A program made the position numbers and the translations under genes. Positions 1 to 9,103 of a DNA stretch of 64,000 bases are shown in pieces. Under the pieces are notes generated by a model that saw only the letters and a list, made by a program, of their open reading frames with translations, made no database searches and was not told the origin of the DNA. Numbering within the stretch: position 1 is the first letter of the stretch; each line of letters opens with the position of its first letter. Source of the DNA: an uncultured Lachnospiraceae bacterium (GTDB taxonomy: Bacteria; Bacillota; Clostridia; Lachnospirales; Lachnospiraceae); contig ONDO01000005.1 of the NCBI GenBank assembly GCA_900316625.1, forward strand, positions 35,692 to 99,691. Direction: 5' to 3'.

Positions 1-705
1 TTCTACCATTGCACCATACAAAAGGCTGGTCACATACTTCGGAATTATCTGCTCAAGCGCTTCTTCTTCCGAAGGTTCAAAATTCATCAGAAGGTCATCC
101 GGCAGTTTCTCTTCCTCATCTGTATTGAGCTCTGCATCACGATCCATGGGCAGTAGTCGCATCATCTGAGGTTCATGAACAACCGTGTTTTTGAAATGTG
201 TATAGACCAGATCAATCTCTCCGATTTCGCCGGCGACATAGGCAGTAAGAAGATCCTTAGAGATTTCCATTGCGTCTTCATATGCCGGTCTTTCGATTAC
301 ATCGGAATAATCCGAACGTATGTGATAGCCACGGGCGGACAGGAGGTCCCTACCCTTGTGACCGATCGACACAACTTCGACATCTTCCTTTGCGATGCCG
401 GAATTCATCACCAGTTTAGTGATGTTCGAATTATAACCGCCCGCAAGACCTCGGTTAGAGCTAATCACGATGATTGCCTTCTTCGGGTTATCTTGCTGTT
501 TGAGATACGGATGATCTACATTTCCGGAAGAAGCAAGCAGACTCTGTACCGTCTTATACATAAAACGGAAATAAGGATCTGTCTGCTCTGCACGGGTTCT
601 TGCCTGCTGCAGTTTTACTGTTGCAACAAGTTTCATTGCCTTCGTAATCTGCTGCGTGCTGGAAATGCTGGATTTTCTTCGTTTGATGTCACGCATGGAC
701 GCCAT
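1..705 (-). CDS. atpG: ATP synthase F1 subunit gamma, partial (3' end beyond window)
   Basis: This is the central rotor stalk of F1, which couples rotation of the c ring to ATP synthesis. I translated 235 codons from the ATG at 705. They begin MASMRDIKRRKSSI, the family's usual N-terminus with the conserved basic helix, followed by ITKAMKLVATVKLQQA. The reading frame is open to the window edge, so about 50 C-terminal residues of a roughly 290-residue protein are missing. An AGGTGG ribosome binding site lies at 715-720. It follows atpA by 25 bases in the normal F1 order (H-A-G). The partial state is due only to the window boundary; I see no frameshift. Confidence 0.95.
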   Translation of the reverse strand, partial: MASMRDIKRRKSSISSTQQITKAMKLVATVKLQQARTRAEQTDPYFRFMYKTVQSLLASSGNVDHPYLKQQDNPKKAIIVISSNRGLAGGYNSNITKLVMNSGIAKEDVEVVSIGHKGRDLLSARGYHIRSDYSDVIERPAYEDAMEISKDLLTAYVAGEIGEIDLVYTHFKNTVVHEPQMMRLLPMDRDAELNTDEEEKLPDDLLMNFEPSEEEALEQIIPKYVTSLLYGAMVE

Positions 706-730
706 ACGGAGTCACCACCTTCTCTTAAGA

Positions 731-2236
731 CTATTTATAGTTCTTCTTGCACTCTTCAATCGCCTGCACCAGCTTATCCTTCATTTCGTCGGACAGAGCC
801 TTGGTGTCGCGGATCGACTGCGTTACTTCCGAATACTTGGTCTCTACCAGTTCGATCAGTGCATCCTGGAAACGAAGCACGTCAGCAGTCGGAATATCCA
901 GAAGATATTTCTGTGTTGCTGCGAAGATGATCAGGATCTGGTGCTCAACCGGCATCGGGCTGTACTGGGGCTGCTTTAACATCTCACGAATGCGTTCGCC
1001 CTGTGCCAGCTGTTCTGCAGTGGCCTTATCCAGGTCAGAACCAAACTGTGCGAATGCTGCAAGCTCACGATACTGTGCAAGTTCTACACGGATGGGTGCT
1101 GCGATCTTCTTCATTGCCTTGATCTGAGCCGATCCACCAACGCGGGATACGGACAGACCTGCATTGATTGCTGGACGGAAGCCTTCGTTGAATGCATCGG
1201 TCTCAAGATAGATCTGACCATCTGTAATAGAGATGACATTGGTCGGAATGTATGCTGATACATCACCTGCCTGGGTCTCAATGATGGGAAGAGCGGTAAG
1301 AGATCCGCCACCGAGGTCATCGGACAGACGGGCTGCACGCTCTAACAGTCTTGAGTGCAGATAGAAGACATCTCCGGGATATGCTTCACGTCCTGGCGGT
1401 CTCTTCAGCAGCAGGGAGAGGGTACGATAAGCTGTCGCATGCTTGGACAGATCATCATAGATGATCAGAGCATCCTGGCCATTTTCCATCCACTCTTCAC
1501 CCATTGCACATCCTGCATAGGGTGCGATGTACTGCAGAGGTGCCAGCTCAGATGCAGTTGCTGCGACAACAATGGTATAGTCCATTGCGCCGTGCTCTTT
1601 GAGCTCATTTACAAGATTCGCAACAGTCGATGCTTTCTGACCGATTGCAACATAGATACATTTTACTCCCTGGCCCTTCTGATTAATGATGGTATCCAGG
1701 GCAATTGCTGTCTTACCAGTCTGCTTATCTCCGATGATCAGCTCTCTCTGTCCACGTCCAATAGGAATCATGGAATCGATTGCCTTAATACCGGTCTGCA
1801 GAGGGGTATCAACTGATTTTCTGGAGATAACGCCGCTTGCAACTCTCTCTACTCGACGATACTTGTCGGTTTCGATGGGGCCTTTGCCATCGATGGGCTG
1901 ACCCAGCGCATTTACGACACGACCCAGAAGGGCATCTCCTACAGGGACTTCTACTACTCGTCCGGTTGTCTTAACGGTATCACCTTCACTAATACTTGAA
2001 GCGTTACCGAGAAGTACCGCACCAACGTTGTCTTCTTCCAGGTTCATGACCATTCCGTAGACTTCGCCGGGGAACTCGAGCAGTTCTCCCTGCATTGCGT
2101 TTTTCAGTCCATGAATATGTGCGATACCGTCTGCTGTCTGCACAACAGTACCTACATCGGAGACTTCCAGCTTAGAAGCATAGCGCTTCATCTGCTCCTT
2201 GATCACAGAACTGATCTCTTCCGGTTTCAGATTCAT
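731..2236 (-). CDS. atpA: ATP synthase F1 subunit alpha
   Basis: The 501-residue protein is the regulatory, non-catalytic nucleotide-binding subunit of F1. The Walker A loop GDKQTGKT is at residues 169-176, and the signature [22 protein letters not shown] follows in the central domain. Length and domain order (beta-barrel, RecA-like core, C-terminal helical domain) are normal for the family. It lies 13 bases downstream of atpH and 25 upstream of atpG, inside the atp operon. The ATG at 2236 begins [15 protein letters not shown], the standard Firmicute start. Confidence 0.98.
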   Translation of the reverse strand: MNLKPEEISSVIKEQMKRYASKLEVSDVGTVVQTADGIAHIHGLKNAMQGELLEFPGEVYGMVMNLEEDNVGAVLLGNASSISEGDTVKTTGRVVEVPVGDALLGRVVNALGQPIDGKGPIETDKYRRVERVASGVISRKSVDTPLQTGIKAIDSMIPIGRGQRELIIGDKQTGKTAIALDTIINQKGQGVKCIYVAIGQKASTVANLVNELKEHGAMDYTIVVAATASELAPLQYIAPYAGCAMGEEWMENGQDALIIYDDLSKHATAYRTLSLLLKRPPGREAYPGDVFYLHSRLLERAARLSDDLGGGSLTALPIIETQAGDVSAYIPTNVISITDGQIYLETDAFNEGFRPAINAGLSVSRVGGSAQIKAMKKIAAPIRVELAQYRELAAFAQFGSDLDKATAEQLAQGERIREMLKQPQYSPMPVEHQILIIFAATQKYLLDIPTADVLRFQDALIELVETKYSEVTQSIRDTKALSDEMKDKLVQAIEECKKNYK

Positions 2237-2249
2237 GAAGTCTTCTCAC

Positions 2250-2801
2250 CTACCTTAACTGTATCTGCGACAGGCTGTGTGCCAGATCGTTCAGTCTGGT
2301 TTTCACACTGCTGTCCACCACGCGGTCACCGATTCTGATCTGCATTCCGCCAATCAGGCTCGGGTCGATCTCATATGAGATCTCCAGGGACTTGTATTCC
2401 GTTGTTTCGAGAAGACGGTTTTCAATCGCTTTCTTCTTCTCGTCTGACAGTTCCATAGGAACCGTCACCGTACATTTCCCAATCTTCCTGTATTCCTTCA
2501 CTTCATCCACGAAGTAGTTCATAACGTCTACAACGCTTTCGAAGTGGTGCTTCTCAACCAATAAGTGGAGAAGTTCGAGGGTCTCATCGGAGATTTTGCC
2601 TTGCCAAACCGTATCTAAGAGGCTCTGTTTCTCCTCCTCTGATACTTCCGGATGGTTCATGATCTGAATGAATTCAGGATCTTCCTGCAGGATTGAAGCG
2701 ATTGCTTCTGCTTCCTTCTGCAGTTCATCCATACGGTCCGGCTGTTCGGTTGCCAGAGCATACATGGCGTCTCCGTAGACCTTGGAGACTAATTTTGCCA
2801 T
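2250..2801 (-). CDS. atpH: ATP synthase F1 subunit delta
   Basis: The 183-residue peripheral-stalk subunit fixes the F1 head to the b-subunit stalk. It shows the N-terminal helical domain (MAKLVSKVYGDAMYALA) and the conserved C-terminal stretch ending in IGGMQIRIGDRVVDSSVKTRL, which is diagnostic of OSCP/delta. Its start overlaps the end of atpF by 13 bases, so translation is probably coupled. Length is typical. Nothing is unusual. Confidence 0.96.
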   Translation of the reverse strand: MAKLVSKVYGDAMYALATEQPDRMDELQKEAEAIASILQEDPEFIQIMNHPEVSEEEKQSLLDTVWQGKISDETLELLHLLVEKHHFESVVDVMNYFVDEVKEYRKIGKCTVTVPMELSDEKKKAIENRLLETTEYKSLEISYEIDPSLIGGMQIRIGDRVVDSSVKTRLNDLAHSLSQIQLR

Positions 2802-3304
2802 GTGGAATCACCCATTTCTTTCAAAGTTTCATCAACCAGGCTTTCCTGAATTGTAACGTCCATGTTGGATGCAACAACCTTTCCAGCCATAGCCTGTGCC
2901 ACCTGAATGATCTCCTGCTTCATGCTGTCACGTACACGCTTCTCCTCAAGAGCGACTTCTTCATTTGCTCTTGCGATAATACGTGCCGCCTCTGCCTTGG
3001 CATCTGCGACGATACGCTCTTCATTTTTCAGAGCCTTCTTCCTTGCCTCCGTCAGGATTGCTTCCGCTTCTTCATCAGCCTTCTGAAGCTTTGCTTCATA
3101 CTCTGCCTTAAGGAGCTTGGCTTGTTCCTGATCGTTCGCTGCATTCTCTAATTCTCCGGCAATCTTTGCCTTACGGTCTTCGAGAAGTTTACGAACCGGA
3201 TTGAAAAGAAGGTGAGACAGGATGAGGAAGAGAAAGAATACTGCGATTGCCAGGAGTGCTGCATCATGCAGCAACTGGAAATCCAGGTTAAATAATCTTT
3301 CCAT
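2789..3304 (-). CDS. atpF: ATP synthase Fo subunit b
   Basis: The 171-residue stalk subunit has one N-terminal membrane segment (about residues 14-36) followed by a long charged helix rich in Ala, Glu and Lys, the dimeric stator coiled coil. The motif FNPVRKLLEDRKAKI directly after the membrane segment is typical of b subunits. It lies 39 bases downstream of atpE and overlaps atpH by 13 bases. Length matches the family. Confidence 0.96.
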   Translation of the reverse strand: MERLFNLDFQLLHDAALLAIAVFFLFLILSHLLFNPVRKLLEDRKAKIAGELENAANDQEQAKLLKAEYEAKLQKADEEAEAILTEARKKALKNEERIVADAKAEAARIIARANEEVALEEKRVRDSMKQEIIQVAQAMAGKVVASNMDVTIQESLVDETLKEMGDSTWQN

Positions 3305-3343
3305 ATTCCGACCAGTCCCTCCTTTCTCTTAATAGTTGCCCGA

Positions 3344-3631
<288 letters not shown>

Positions 3632-4369
3632 TTATTCTTCACTGTCGCCAATCGCTCCGGACACGAAGGTCATGGTCAGCATTGTGAATACATAGGTTTG
3701 GATCGTTCCCGAGAAGAGATCGAAGTAAACATGAAGTGCTGCCGGCCACACATATGCGAATCGGTTCACCATGCCATACATGAGAGCCATGATGATTGTG
3801 CCGGATAGCACATTTGCAAATAGACGAAGGGATAAAGAGATGGGCACCGCAATATCAGAGATGATATTAATCGGCAACCAGAGCGGCAACCATGGCGGCA
3901 GCGGCGAGGTCTTGGAAATCCATAGATCCTTGGGGCTGTTGTACTTCACTTCGTTGTAATGGATCATCACGAAAGTGATCAGGGCCAGAGCCAGGGTTGT
4001 ACCATAATCTGCGGTAGGAGGTCTTAAGCCAAAAAGACCGGAGATATTCGATACCCATATGAAGATAAAGATAGTTGCGATGTAATTACGATACTTATAG
4101 GCATGCTTGCCCATAGAAGTAGATACCATTCCATCGAAGAATTCCACCATCATTTCGAGAACATTCTGGAATCCATCGGGAACCTCTGTTGCGCTCTTGA
4201 TTTTTCTGTTGGCGATAAGCGCAAACAGAATGAGCGTCAGCATGACGATGAGAATACATACATGCGATGTGGTGATCCAGACAGTGTGGCCGAATAGTTC
4301 ATAGGAGAACAAGCCGTGGATCATGAAGTCCACATCCGCTACGGATGACATAAAGATTTGTCCTGTCAC
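3632..4369 (-). CDS. atpB: ATP synthase Fo subunit a
   Basis: The 245-residue integral membrane stator forms the two ion half-channels against the c ring. Five or more hydrophobic helices are visible. The essential arginine sits in SLSLRLFANVLSG, and the C-terminal helix follows with QTYVFTMLTMTFVSGA. It precedes atpE by 30 bases and overlaps the upstream AtpI-like gene by 4 bases (ATGA). Length is in the family's range. Na+ specificity is judged from subunit c, not from this sequence. Confidence 0.97.
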   Translation of the reverse strand: MTGQIFMSSVADVDFMIHGLFSYELFGHTVWITTSHVCILIVMLTLILFALIANRKIKSATEVPDGFQNVLEMMVEFFDGMVSTSMGKHAYKYRNYIATIFIFIWVSNISGLFGLRPPTADYGTTLALALITFVMIHYNEVKYNSPKDLWISKTSPLPPWLPLWLPINIISDIAVPISLSLRLFANVLSGTIIMALMYGMVNRFAYVWPAALHVYFDLFSGTIQTYVFTMLTMTFVSGAIGDSEE

Positions 4370-4806
4370 TGATCTTCCTCCTTAGTTGTTAACCCCAATT
4401 CATCTGAGTCTTCCTCCTCCCAGTCATGCAGGACATGTCTGTGGATAAAGGGCTGTGCGTATGCACAGATCTTAAGACCCAAAATTCCAAGAAAGGCGGG
4501 TATCAAGCTTCCCAGCCTGAAATACATCATTAGAAACAGAATAATTGCTACTACAATATAGCGTAGTAGGGATTTAATTTTGAGACGGGTAAGTGACGCC
4601 GCTTCCGTATCAACAGCATCCCGAATGACCGATGCGATGGAGATTGCCATATAGACTGCCAAGGCAATTCCAATGACCGAACCAGATACATAGTGCAGTC
4701 TGTCGTCCACCAGCCATACCCCGATGCAAATGAGGAGCAAGCCATAGATAAGGATTGACCCAACCAATGCCGGAAGCCCTTCATTTAACCTTCGAAGTGC
4801 ATTCAT
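4366..4806 (-). CDS. ATP synthase subunit I-like membrane protein
   Basis: The 146-residue protein has four hydrophobic segments (about 14-34, 39-60, 83-101 and 103-120) and an acidic C-terminal tail (HDWEEEDSDELG). It lies between AtpZ and subunit a with 4-base overlaps on both sides, the position of atpI in many atp operons. AtpI-type proteins are thought to help assemble the c ring or to carry divalent cations beside AtpZ. The sequence is too divergent for me to assign beyond position and topology. Confidence 0.75.
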   Translation of the reverse strand: MNALRRLNEGLPALVGSILIYGLLLICIGVWLVDDRLHYVSGSVIGIALAVYMAISIASVIRDAVDTEAASLTRLKIKSLLRYIVVAIILFLMMYFRLGSLIPAFLGILGLKICAYAQPFIHRHVLHDWEEEDSDELGLTTKEEDQ

Positions 4807-5030
4807 CGATTAATAAACTTTCTCAGGATAATATAGACACTGCGGAAACCCGCAATCGCCCCCACAAAGAAACCGACGATAACCAACCAGTTGATACCAA
4901 CCTTTTTCCCCAGCCACCAGGCACCGTAAGTGCAGATGACAATTGGCACTAACATGGTGATCGTGACCTGACTGATCATGACCAAAAGTTCAAGAATTTC
5001 GCGGTTATATTGACGTTTGTCTCTATTCAA
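4803..5030 (-). CDS. atpZ: AtpZ/AtpI family protein, TTG start preferred
   Basis: This small two-helix membrane protein of about 75 residues reads as a putative F0F1-ATPase accessory: two hydrophobic segments flank a short loop containing GAWWLGKKVGI, followed by GFFVGAIAGFRSVY, the AtpZ pattern. I chose the TTG at 5030 because GGTGGAG lies about 7 bases upstream. A longer reading from the TTG at 5051 has no ribosome site. It is first in the atp gene order and overlaps the next gene by 4 bases. AtpZ with AtpI is proposed to form a Ca2+/Mg2+ channel. Confidence 0.78.
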   Translation of the reverse strand: MNRDKRQYNREILELLVMISQVTITMLVPIVICTYGAWWLGKKVGINWLVIVGFFVGAIAGFRSVYIILRKFINR

Positions 5031-5054
5031 GACGATACTCCACCCTCCCAAAAA

Positions 5055-5540
5055 TTACAAGTCGATTTTGATGTGTCGACCGGTCGGTTCGTACTTACGG
5101 AACTTGACGCCGGCAGCCCTTAACATGCGCTTTGAGGCAATTGTCGAAGGCGTGTGTTCGTACTTGTCTGAATCATAGATGATCTCTGTGATTCCGGACT
5201 GAATAATAGCCTTGGCACACTCATTACAAGGGAAGAGACTGACATAGAGTTTGGACCCCTCTAAGGAACCGCCTCTGAAGTTCAAAATAGCATTCAGTTC
5301 ACTATGTGTCGTGTAGAAATATTTATTATTGAGAGGATCTCCTTCTCTGTTCCAGGGAAACTCTTCATCCGAACAGCCCTTGGGAAACCCATTGTATCCC
5401 ATGGATAAAATCTTATTATCCTGGCTGACGATGCAGGCGCCTACCTGCGTGTGGGGATCTTTCGAGCGCATTCCTGACATGATGGCAACGCCCATGAAGT
5501 ACTCATCCCATGAGATATAATCCTTACGCTTGTCACTCAC
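5055..5540 (-). CDS. dCMP deaminase (ComEB-like)
   Basis: This 161-residue zinc enzyme deaminates dCMP to dUMP, feeding thymidylate synthesis. The zinc and catalytic residues are present: HSE at 79-81 and PCNEC at 104-108 (Cys105, Cys108). The segment DPHTQVGACIVSQDNKILSMGYNGFP is typical of deoxycytidylate deaminases. It overlaps the upstream phosphatase-like gene by 8 bases and ends 24 bases before the preferred AtpZ start, so it is probably co-transcribed with the atp operon. Free-nucleotide rather than tRNA deamination is inferred from family features. Confidence 0.9.
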   Translation of the reverse strand: MSDKRKDYISWDEYFMGVAIMSGMRSKDPHTQVGACIVSQDNKILSMGYNGFPKGCSDEEFPWNREGDPLNNKYFYTTHSELNAILNFRGGSLEGSKLYVSLFPCNECAKAIIQSGITEIIYDSDKYEHTPSTIASKRMLRAAGVKFRKYEPTGRHIKIDL

Positions 5541-6018
5541 AGTTCTTCTCCTCTTTCTCCTGCTTGAGTCGATCTACGAATTTCGTCAGTGAATTTCTTA
5601 AAGTCTCATAACAGAGCCCATAGGTTGCCAGTGGGCCACCATAGGGATCCATGGTCTCTAATACTTCTCCTACATAATAGGAGAGAACGTATACATTCTC
5701 TTCATTGGCAGAATCAAAGTGCGCTAGAATCTGTTTTCTCTGCTTCTGGTCCATAGTGAATATCAGTGTTTTATCGGTGATCTCTTCATTCTTGAGTTCC
5801 TTGGATGAGAAACCCTCCATGCTGATTCCCTTGCCTGCTAAAACCGCTTCTGTTTTCTGATTCAGCGGTTCTGGGAATGCAACCACCAATCCTCTTGCAA
5901 GAATCTCTATCGGATACTCTTCCCCAAGAAGATCGGATAGAATTCCTGCCGCCATCGGTGCACGACTGATACCATTCCCCGCCGCAAATATGATTCTTCT
6001 AACCTGTGATAATTCCAT
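5533..6018 (-). CDS. Low-molecular-weight phosphotyrosine phosphatase homologue lacking the catalytic cysteine
   Basis: This 161-residue protein has the LMW-PTP fold pattern: an N-terminal beta strand, a P-loop-like segment and a late DPYGG motif holding the usual general-acid Asp, followed by YETLRNSLTKFVDRL. In active enzymes the P-loop is C-x5-R. Here the segment is FAAGNGISRAPMA, with Ala13 where the nucleophilic Cys should stand and Arg19 kept. I confirmed the GCG Ala codon in the DNA. It is therefore probably not a phosphatase by the standard mechanism and may be a binding pseudo-enzyme. It sits between Sua5 and dCMP deaminase; in Bacillus ywlE likewise lies near ywlC (sua5). Confidence 0.8.
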   Translation of the reverse strand: MELSQVRRIIFAAGNGISRAPMAAGILSDLLGEEYPIEILARGLVVAFPEPLNQKTEAVLAGKGISMEGFSSKELKNEEITDKTLIFTMDQKQRKQILAHFDSANEENVYVLSYYVGEVLETMDPYGGPLATYGLCYETLRNSLTKFVDRLKQEKEEKNCE

Positions 6019-6047
6019 ATCTGCTCCTTTGTCCCCCCTTTGAACGA

Positions 6048-7097
6048 TTACGCCTCAATCACATGATGTCCGGCAGCTTTTAAAAGTCGGTTCATAATCG
6101 CCTGTCCTATGCGAGGCGTATCAAAGCTCTCGGTATACATCTTCTCGATGCCAAGCTCATCAAAATCTCTTAAAATACCATAGAGATTATGAGCGATCGT
6201 GTCCTCATTTTTCCGTTCCCCAACGGTAAGGATCGTATCGCAATCATAGAGCGCTTTAGTTTCCTCCGTAGCTATGACACCTACCTTAAAACCAGCGGCA
6301 AGATCTGCTTTCACGCAGGCGTTGATCTTCAGAACCACCTTGTCGCGATCACCCTCGACAATAGTAAGATCCCCCTTGGGAGCATAATGCTTATAGCGCA
6401 TTCCTGGCGCCTTGGGACGAACATTCTTATCCACACCGAGAATACCGGGGTCCATTCGAACCTGCCCCAGGACCTCAGATAACATCTTTTCATTGATGTA
6501 ACCAGGTCTTAAGATCGTCGGAATTTCGTCCGTCAGGTCAACAATGGTCGACTCCAGTCCGATATCCACGGAACCACCATCGATAATGCAATCGATTTTT
6601 CCATGCAGGTCTTCCCATACATGATCCGCTGTAGTAGGGCTGGGTCTTCCGGATGTATTCGCGGATGGTGCAGCGATCATAACCTTCGATTCGGTCAAAA
6701 AAGCTCGGGCTACGGGATGACTGGGCATACGGATTGCTACCGTGTCGAGTCCCCCGGTCGTTTCGAGAGGAATCACATCATTCTTGGGAAGGATCATCGT
6801 AAGCGGGCCCGGCCAGAATGCATCAGCAAGTTTTCTGGCACTCTCTGGTACCTCGGCTACGATCTCTTCTAATTCCGAAAAATCATGAATGTGTACGATC
6901 AGAGGGTTATCGGAAGGTCTACCCTTGGCTGCATAGATTTTTTTTGATGCCTCAGGATTCTTCGCATCTCCGCCCAGTCCGTAGACTGTCTCAGTCGGAA
7001 AAGCAACAAGACCGCCCTCTTTTATCAGGCGGATTGCTTCCGATAAACTCTCTATCGACGGATGCTCCTTATCAACTGTAATCTTAAGTGTTTCCAT
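6048..7097 (-). CDS. L-threonylcarbamoyladenylate synthase (Sua5/YwlC)
   Basis: This enzyme makes threonylcarbamoyl-AMP from Thr, bicarbonate and ATP, the first step of t6A37 modification of ANN-decoding tRNAs. The YrdC domain spans about residues 15-210, with FPTETVYGLGGDA, KGRPSDNPLIVH and APSANTSGRPSPT. The extra C-terminal Sua5 domain (about 225-349) includes the linker PGMRYKHYAPKG. The 349-residue length marks it as the long Sua5 form rather than short TsaC. It lies 29 bases from both neighbours in a minus-strand run. Confidence 0.95.
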   Translation of the reverse strand: METLKITVDKEHPSIESLSEAIRLIKEGGLVAFPTETVYGLGGDAKNPEASKKIYAAKGRPSDNPLIVHIHDFSELEEIVAEVPESARKLADAFWPGPLTMILPKNDVIPLETTGGLDTVAIRMPSHPVARAFLTESKVMIAAPSANTSGRPSPTTADHVWEDLHGKIDCIIDGGSVDIGLESTIVDLTDEIPTILRPGYINEKMLSEVLGQVRMDPGILGVDKNVRPKAPGMRYKHYAPKGDLTIVEGDRDKVVLKINACVKADLAAGFKVGVIATEETKALYDCDTILTVGERKNEDTIAHNLYGILRDFDELGIEKMYTESFDTPRIGQAIMNRLLKAAGHHVIEA

Positions 7098-7126
7098 ATC
7101 TGCCTTCTCTACCAGTGCAAATAGAG

Positions 7127-8896
7127 TTAATTCATATAAGTAATAATGGTGTCCCAGATGCTTGACGGCTCGAAACCTAATTTCCAGAATGCTCCACCTG
7201 CGAGATTATTCTTCTGCATCTCCATAAGCTTTGCAGACAGGGACTTGGTGTCTTCCATCCAGATCTGATACTTGGTTCCATCTTCTGTAAATTCGCCGTA
7301 ATACTGAGCGATATCGTCCTGCCAGGTCATTTCTACCTGGTTCTGATCCACGAATTCCTGCGTCTTCTCGATGCCACGGGCAGATGAAGTAAGACCGGAA
7401 TCGTCTGTGATCCAGATTCTGGTGTAGAAGGGCATTCCGAGAACCAGCTGTTCTGCAGGAACCTCCTTCAACGTATCTGCGATACCTTCTTTAACGAAAG
7501 GAAGGGAAGCATTCGAACCAGCCTCTTCACTTCCGTTGTAATGCTCATCGTAAGCCATAAGAATGATGTAATCTGCATACTTTGCCTGCTCACTACGGTT
7601 ATAGAACTCGGTGTAGGAGCTGGGCTTATAGTTGTCCACAGATAAGAAAAGGTCATTCTTACGACACTTGAGCGAAAGCTCTCTGATGAATTCGATATAA
7701 CCATCCTTTGCATCAATGGAGAGGCTCTCGAAGTCAACATTAATACCATCGACATTGGCTGTGATTGCGGAGGCAATCAGGTTGTTCACCAGCGCATCTC
7801 TTGCGGAAGTGGTATTCAGTACCGTGGTGGTATCCACATCACTGTTTACGAAATTAGACACCAGAGCCCAAACCTGAATACCCGCTGCATGACAGGTCTG
7901 AACATAAGCGGCATCCGAATAGTCACTGATTCCGCCCTGATTATCCTGTAATCCATACCAGGTCGGGGAGATGACATTCATCCCCTTGGTATTCTGAAGA
8001 ACCTTCGACAGGCTCTGGTTCGCTGTCTGATTGGTCACCTGATGCCAGCCGAGACTGATCTTCGAACCAAAACTACGATGCTTGTAGTCTCTCTTCGGAA
8101 GAACCGCTGCCGTTTCTGTCTCCTCGATTGCTTTCATCTTACTGTTTTCAATGCAGCCGAGAACACCACGCTCATTTAATACCAGGCTCCACTTGCCATA
8201 ATTCTCAAGGACAATAACCTGATCACCTTTTGCAGCATCATCAAGAATCTTCGACTTCACACCACCGAATCTACGATAAGCACCATTTCTACGAATGGTT
8301 GCCACCTGATGCTTCCATCCTGCAGTTTCAATCACGATACGATTGGGATCCTGCTCTATGTAGAAACTTAAGTCGGTATAATTCTTAGCCCAGTTCAGAT
8401 CGAGATAAACCACGCCATCCTGCATAATAACAACATCTTTGTCATTGCTTGCCTGCTCACGGTCCACCAGATAGTCCTTCGACTGAAGATATGCCGTGAT
8501 CACCTGACTGTCAGTTGTGTATCGAAGCGTATTCTCAACCGTGTCATATACGTATCCATCGTCGATTTTATCTTTGATAAATGTAAGGCTTACATAAGCT
8601 TCGCCTTCCCGTATAATACCCTGAGGGTCACTCTCTTTATCGTATTCCCCATTGGCAATGACCGCTGCCGACTCCTCACCACTCAGAGTAAAGTACTCAC
8701 TCAGTGGCATTCTCTCTCTTGTCGGTGCATATCTGATAATCATGAACACAAGGAAAGCAAGTATCAGCACAACGGCAAAAAGACCAGCAAGAATCAGTCC
8801 CTTCCCCGGGTCCTTTCTTCTACGTCTTCGCTCTACTCTGGACGTCTTTCGTCTATTCTCACTTGCTTCATTTATGGGATTTCTATCGGAATTCAT
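7127..8896 (-). CDS. Membrane-anchored GH18-family protein with SH3-like domain
   Basis: The 589-residue protein starts with a basic cytoplasmic tail (RVERRRRRKDP) and one membrane segment at about 33-56. A region like copper-amine-oxidase N-terminal or stalk repeats follows (60-195), then an SH3-like segment (about 198-260), then a GH18 barrel (about 275-589). The GH18 motif DGINVDFE is at 383-390, with E390 as the catalytic acid. The layout resembles SleL/YaaH-type hydrolases that cut N-acetylglucosamine linkages in peptidoglycan, so a cell-wall role on the outer face is likely. It precedes Sua5 by 29 bases. The exact substrate is not known from sequence. Confidence 0.85.
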   Translation of the reverse strand: MNSDRNPINEASENRRKTSRVERRRRRKDPGKGLILAGLFAVVLILAFLVFMIIRYAPTRERMPLSEYFTLSGEESAAVIANGEYDKESDPQGIIREGEAYVSLTFIKDKIDDGYVYDTVENTLRYTTDSQVITAYLQSKDYLVDREQASNDKDVVIMQDGVVYLDLNWAKNYTDLSFYIEQDPNRIVIETAGWKHQVATIRRNGAYRRFGGVKSKILDDAAKGDQVIVLENYGKWSLVLNERGVLGCIENSKMKAIEETETAAVLPKRDYKHRSFGSKISLGWHQVTNQTANQSLSKVLQNTKGMNVISPTWYGLQDNQGGISDYSDAAYVQTCHAAGIQVWALVSNFVNSDVDTTTVLNTTSARDALVNNLIASAITANVDGINVDFESLSIDAKDGYIEFIRELSLKCRKNDLFLSVDNYKPSSYTEFYNRSEQAKYADYIILMAYDEHYNGSEEAGSNASLPFVKEGIADTLKEVPAEQLVLGMPFYTRIWITDDSGLTSSARGIEKTQEFVDQNQVEMTWQDDIAQYYGEFTEDGTKYQIWMEDTKSLSAKLMEMQKNNLAGGAFWKLGFEPSSIWDTIITYMN

Positions 8897-8931
8897 TTGA
8901 TTTCCTTTCTCATATGCCTATAATCCATCAA

Positions 8932-8960
8932 ATTATAGCACAATCGCACCTTATGTGCTA
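8932..8960 (-). promoter_or_regulatory. Candidate promoter -10 with overlapping inverted repeat
   Basis: On the minus strand a TATAAT lies at 8932-8937, 36 bases upstream of the GH18 start. A 6-base inverted repeat (TAGCAC...GTGCTA, 8936-8941 and 8955-8960) overlaps it and could be an operator. No good -35 box is visible, so confidence is low. Confidence 0.35.
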
Positions 8961-9032
8961 TTTCCCCTTCTTCCCGCCCTTTTGATCTTCCGTCGAACAC
9001 CACTCGCTCATACGTGCGACATTCGATATGCA

Positions 9033-9072
9033 AAAAAACGACTGCCTCCTGATTCTTCAGAGACAGCCGTTA
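9033..9072 (-). terminator. Rho-independent terminator
   Basis: Read on the minus strand, an 11-base-pair stem (with two G-U pairs) extended by an inner CTGA/TCAG stem is followed by seven T residues. It lies just downstream of the ParA-like gene ending at 9104 and separates that operon from the GH18 gene. Confidence 0.85.
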
Positions 9073-9103
9073 TTCGATCCGCAGCAGACCTTTCCTAAAT
9101 TAC

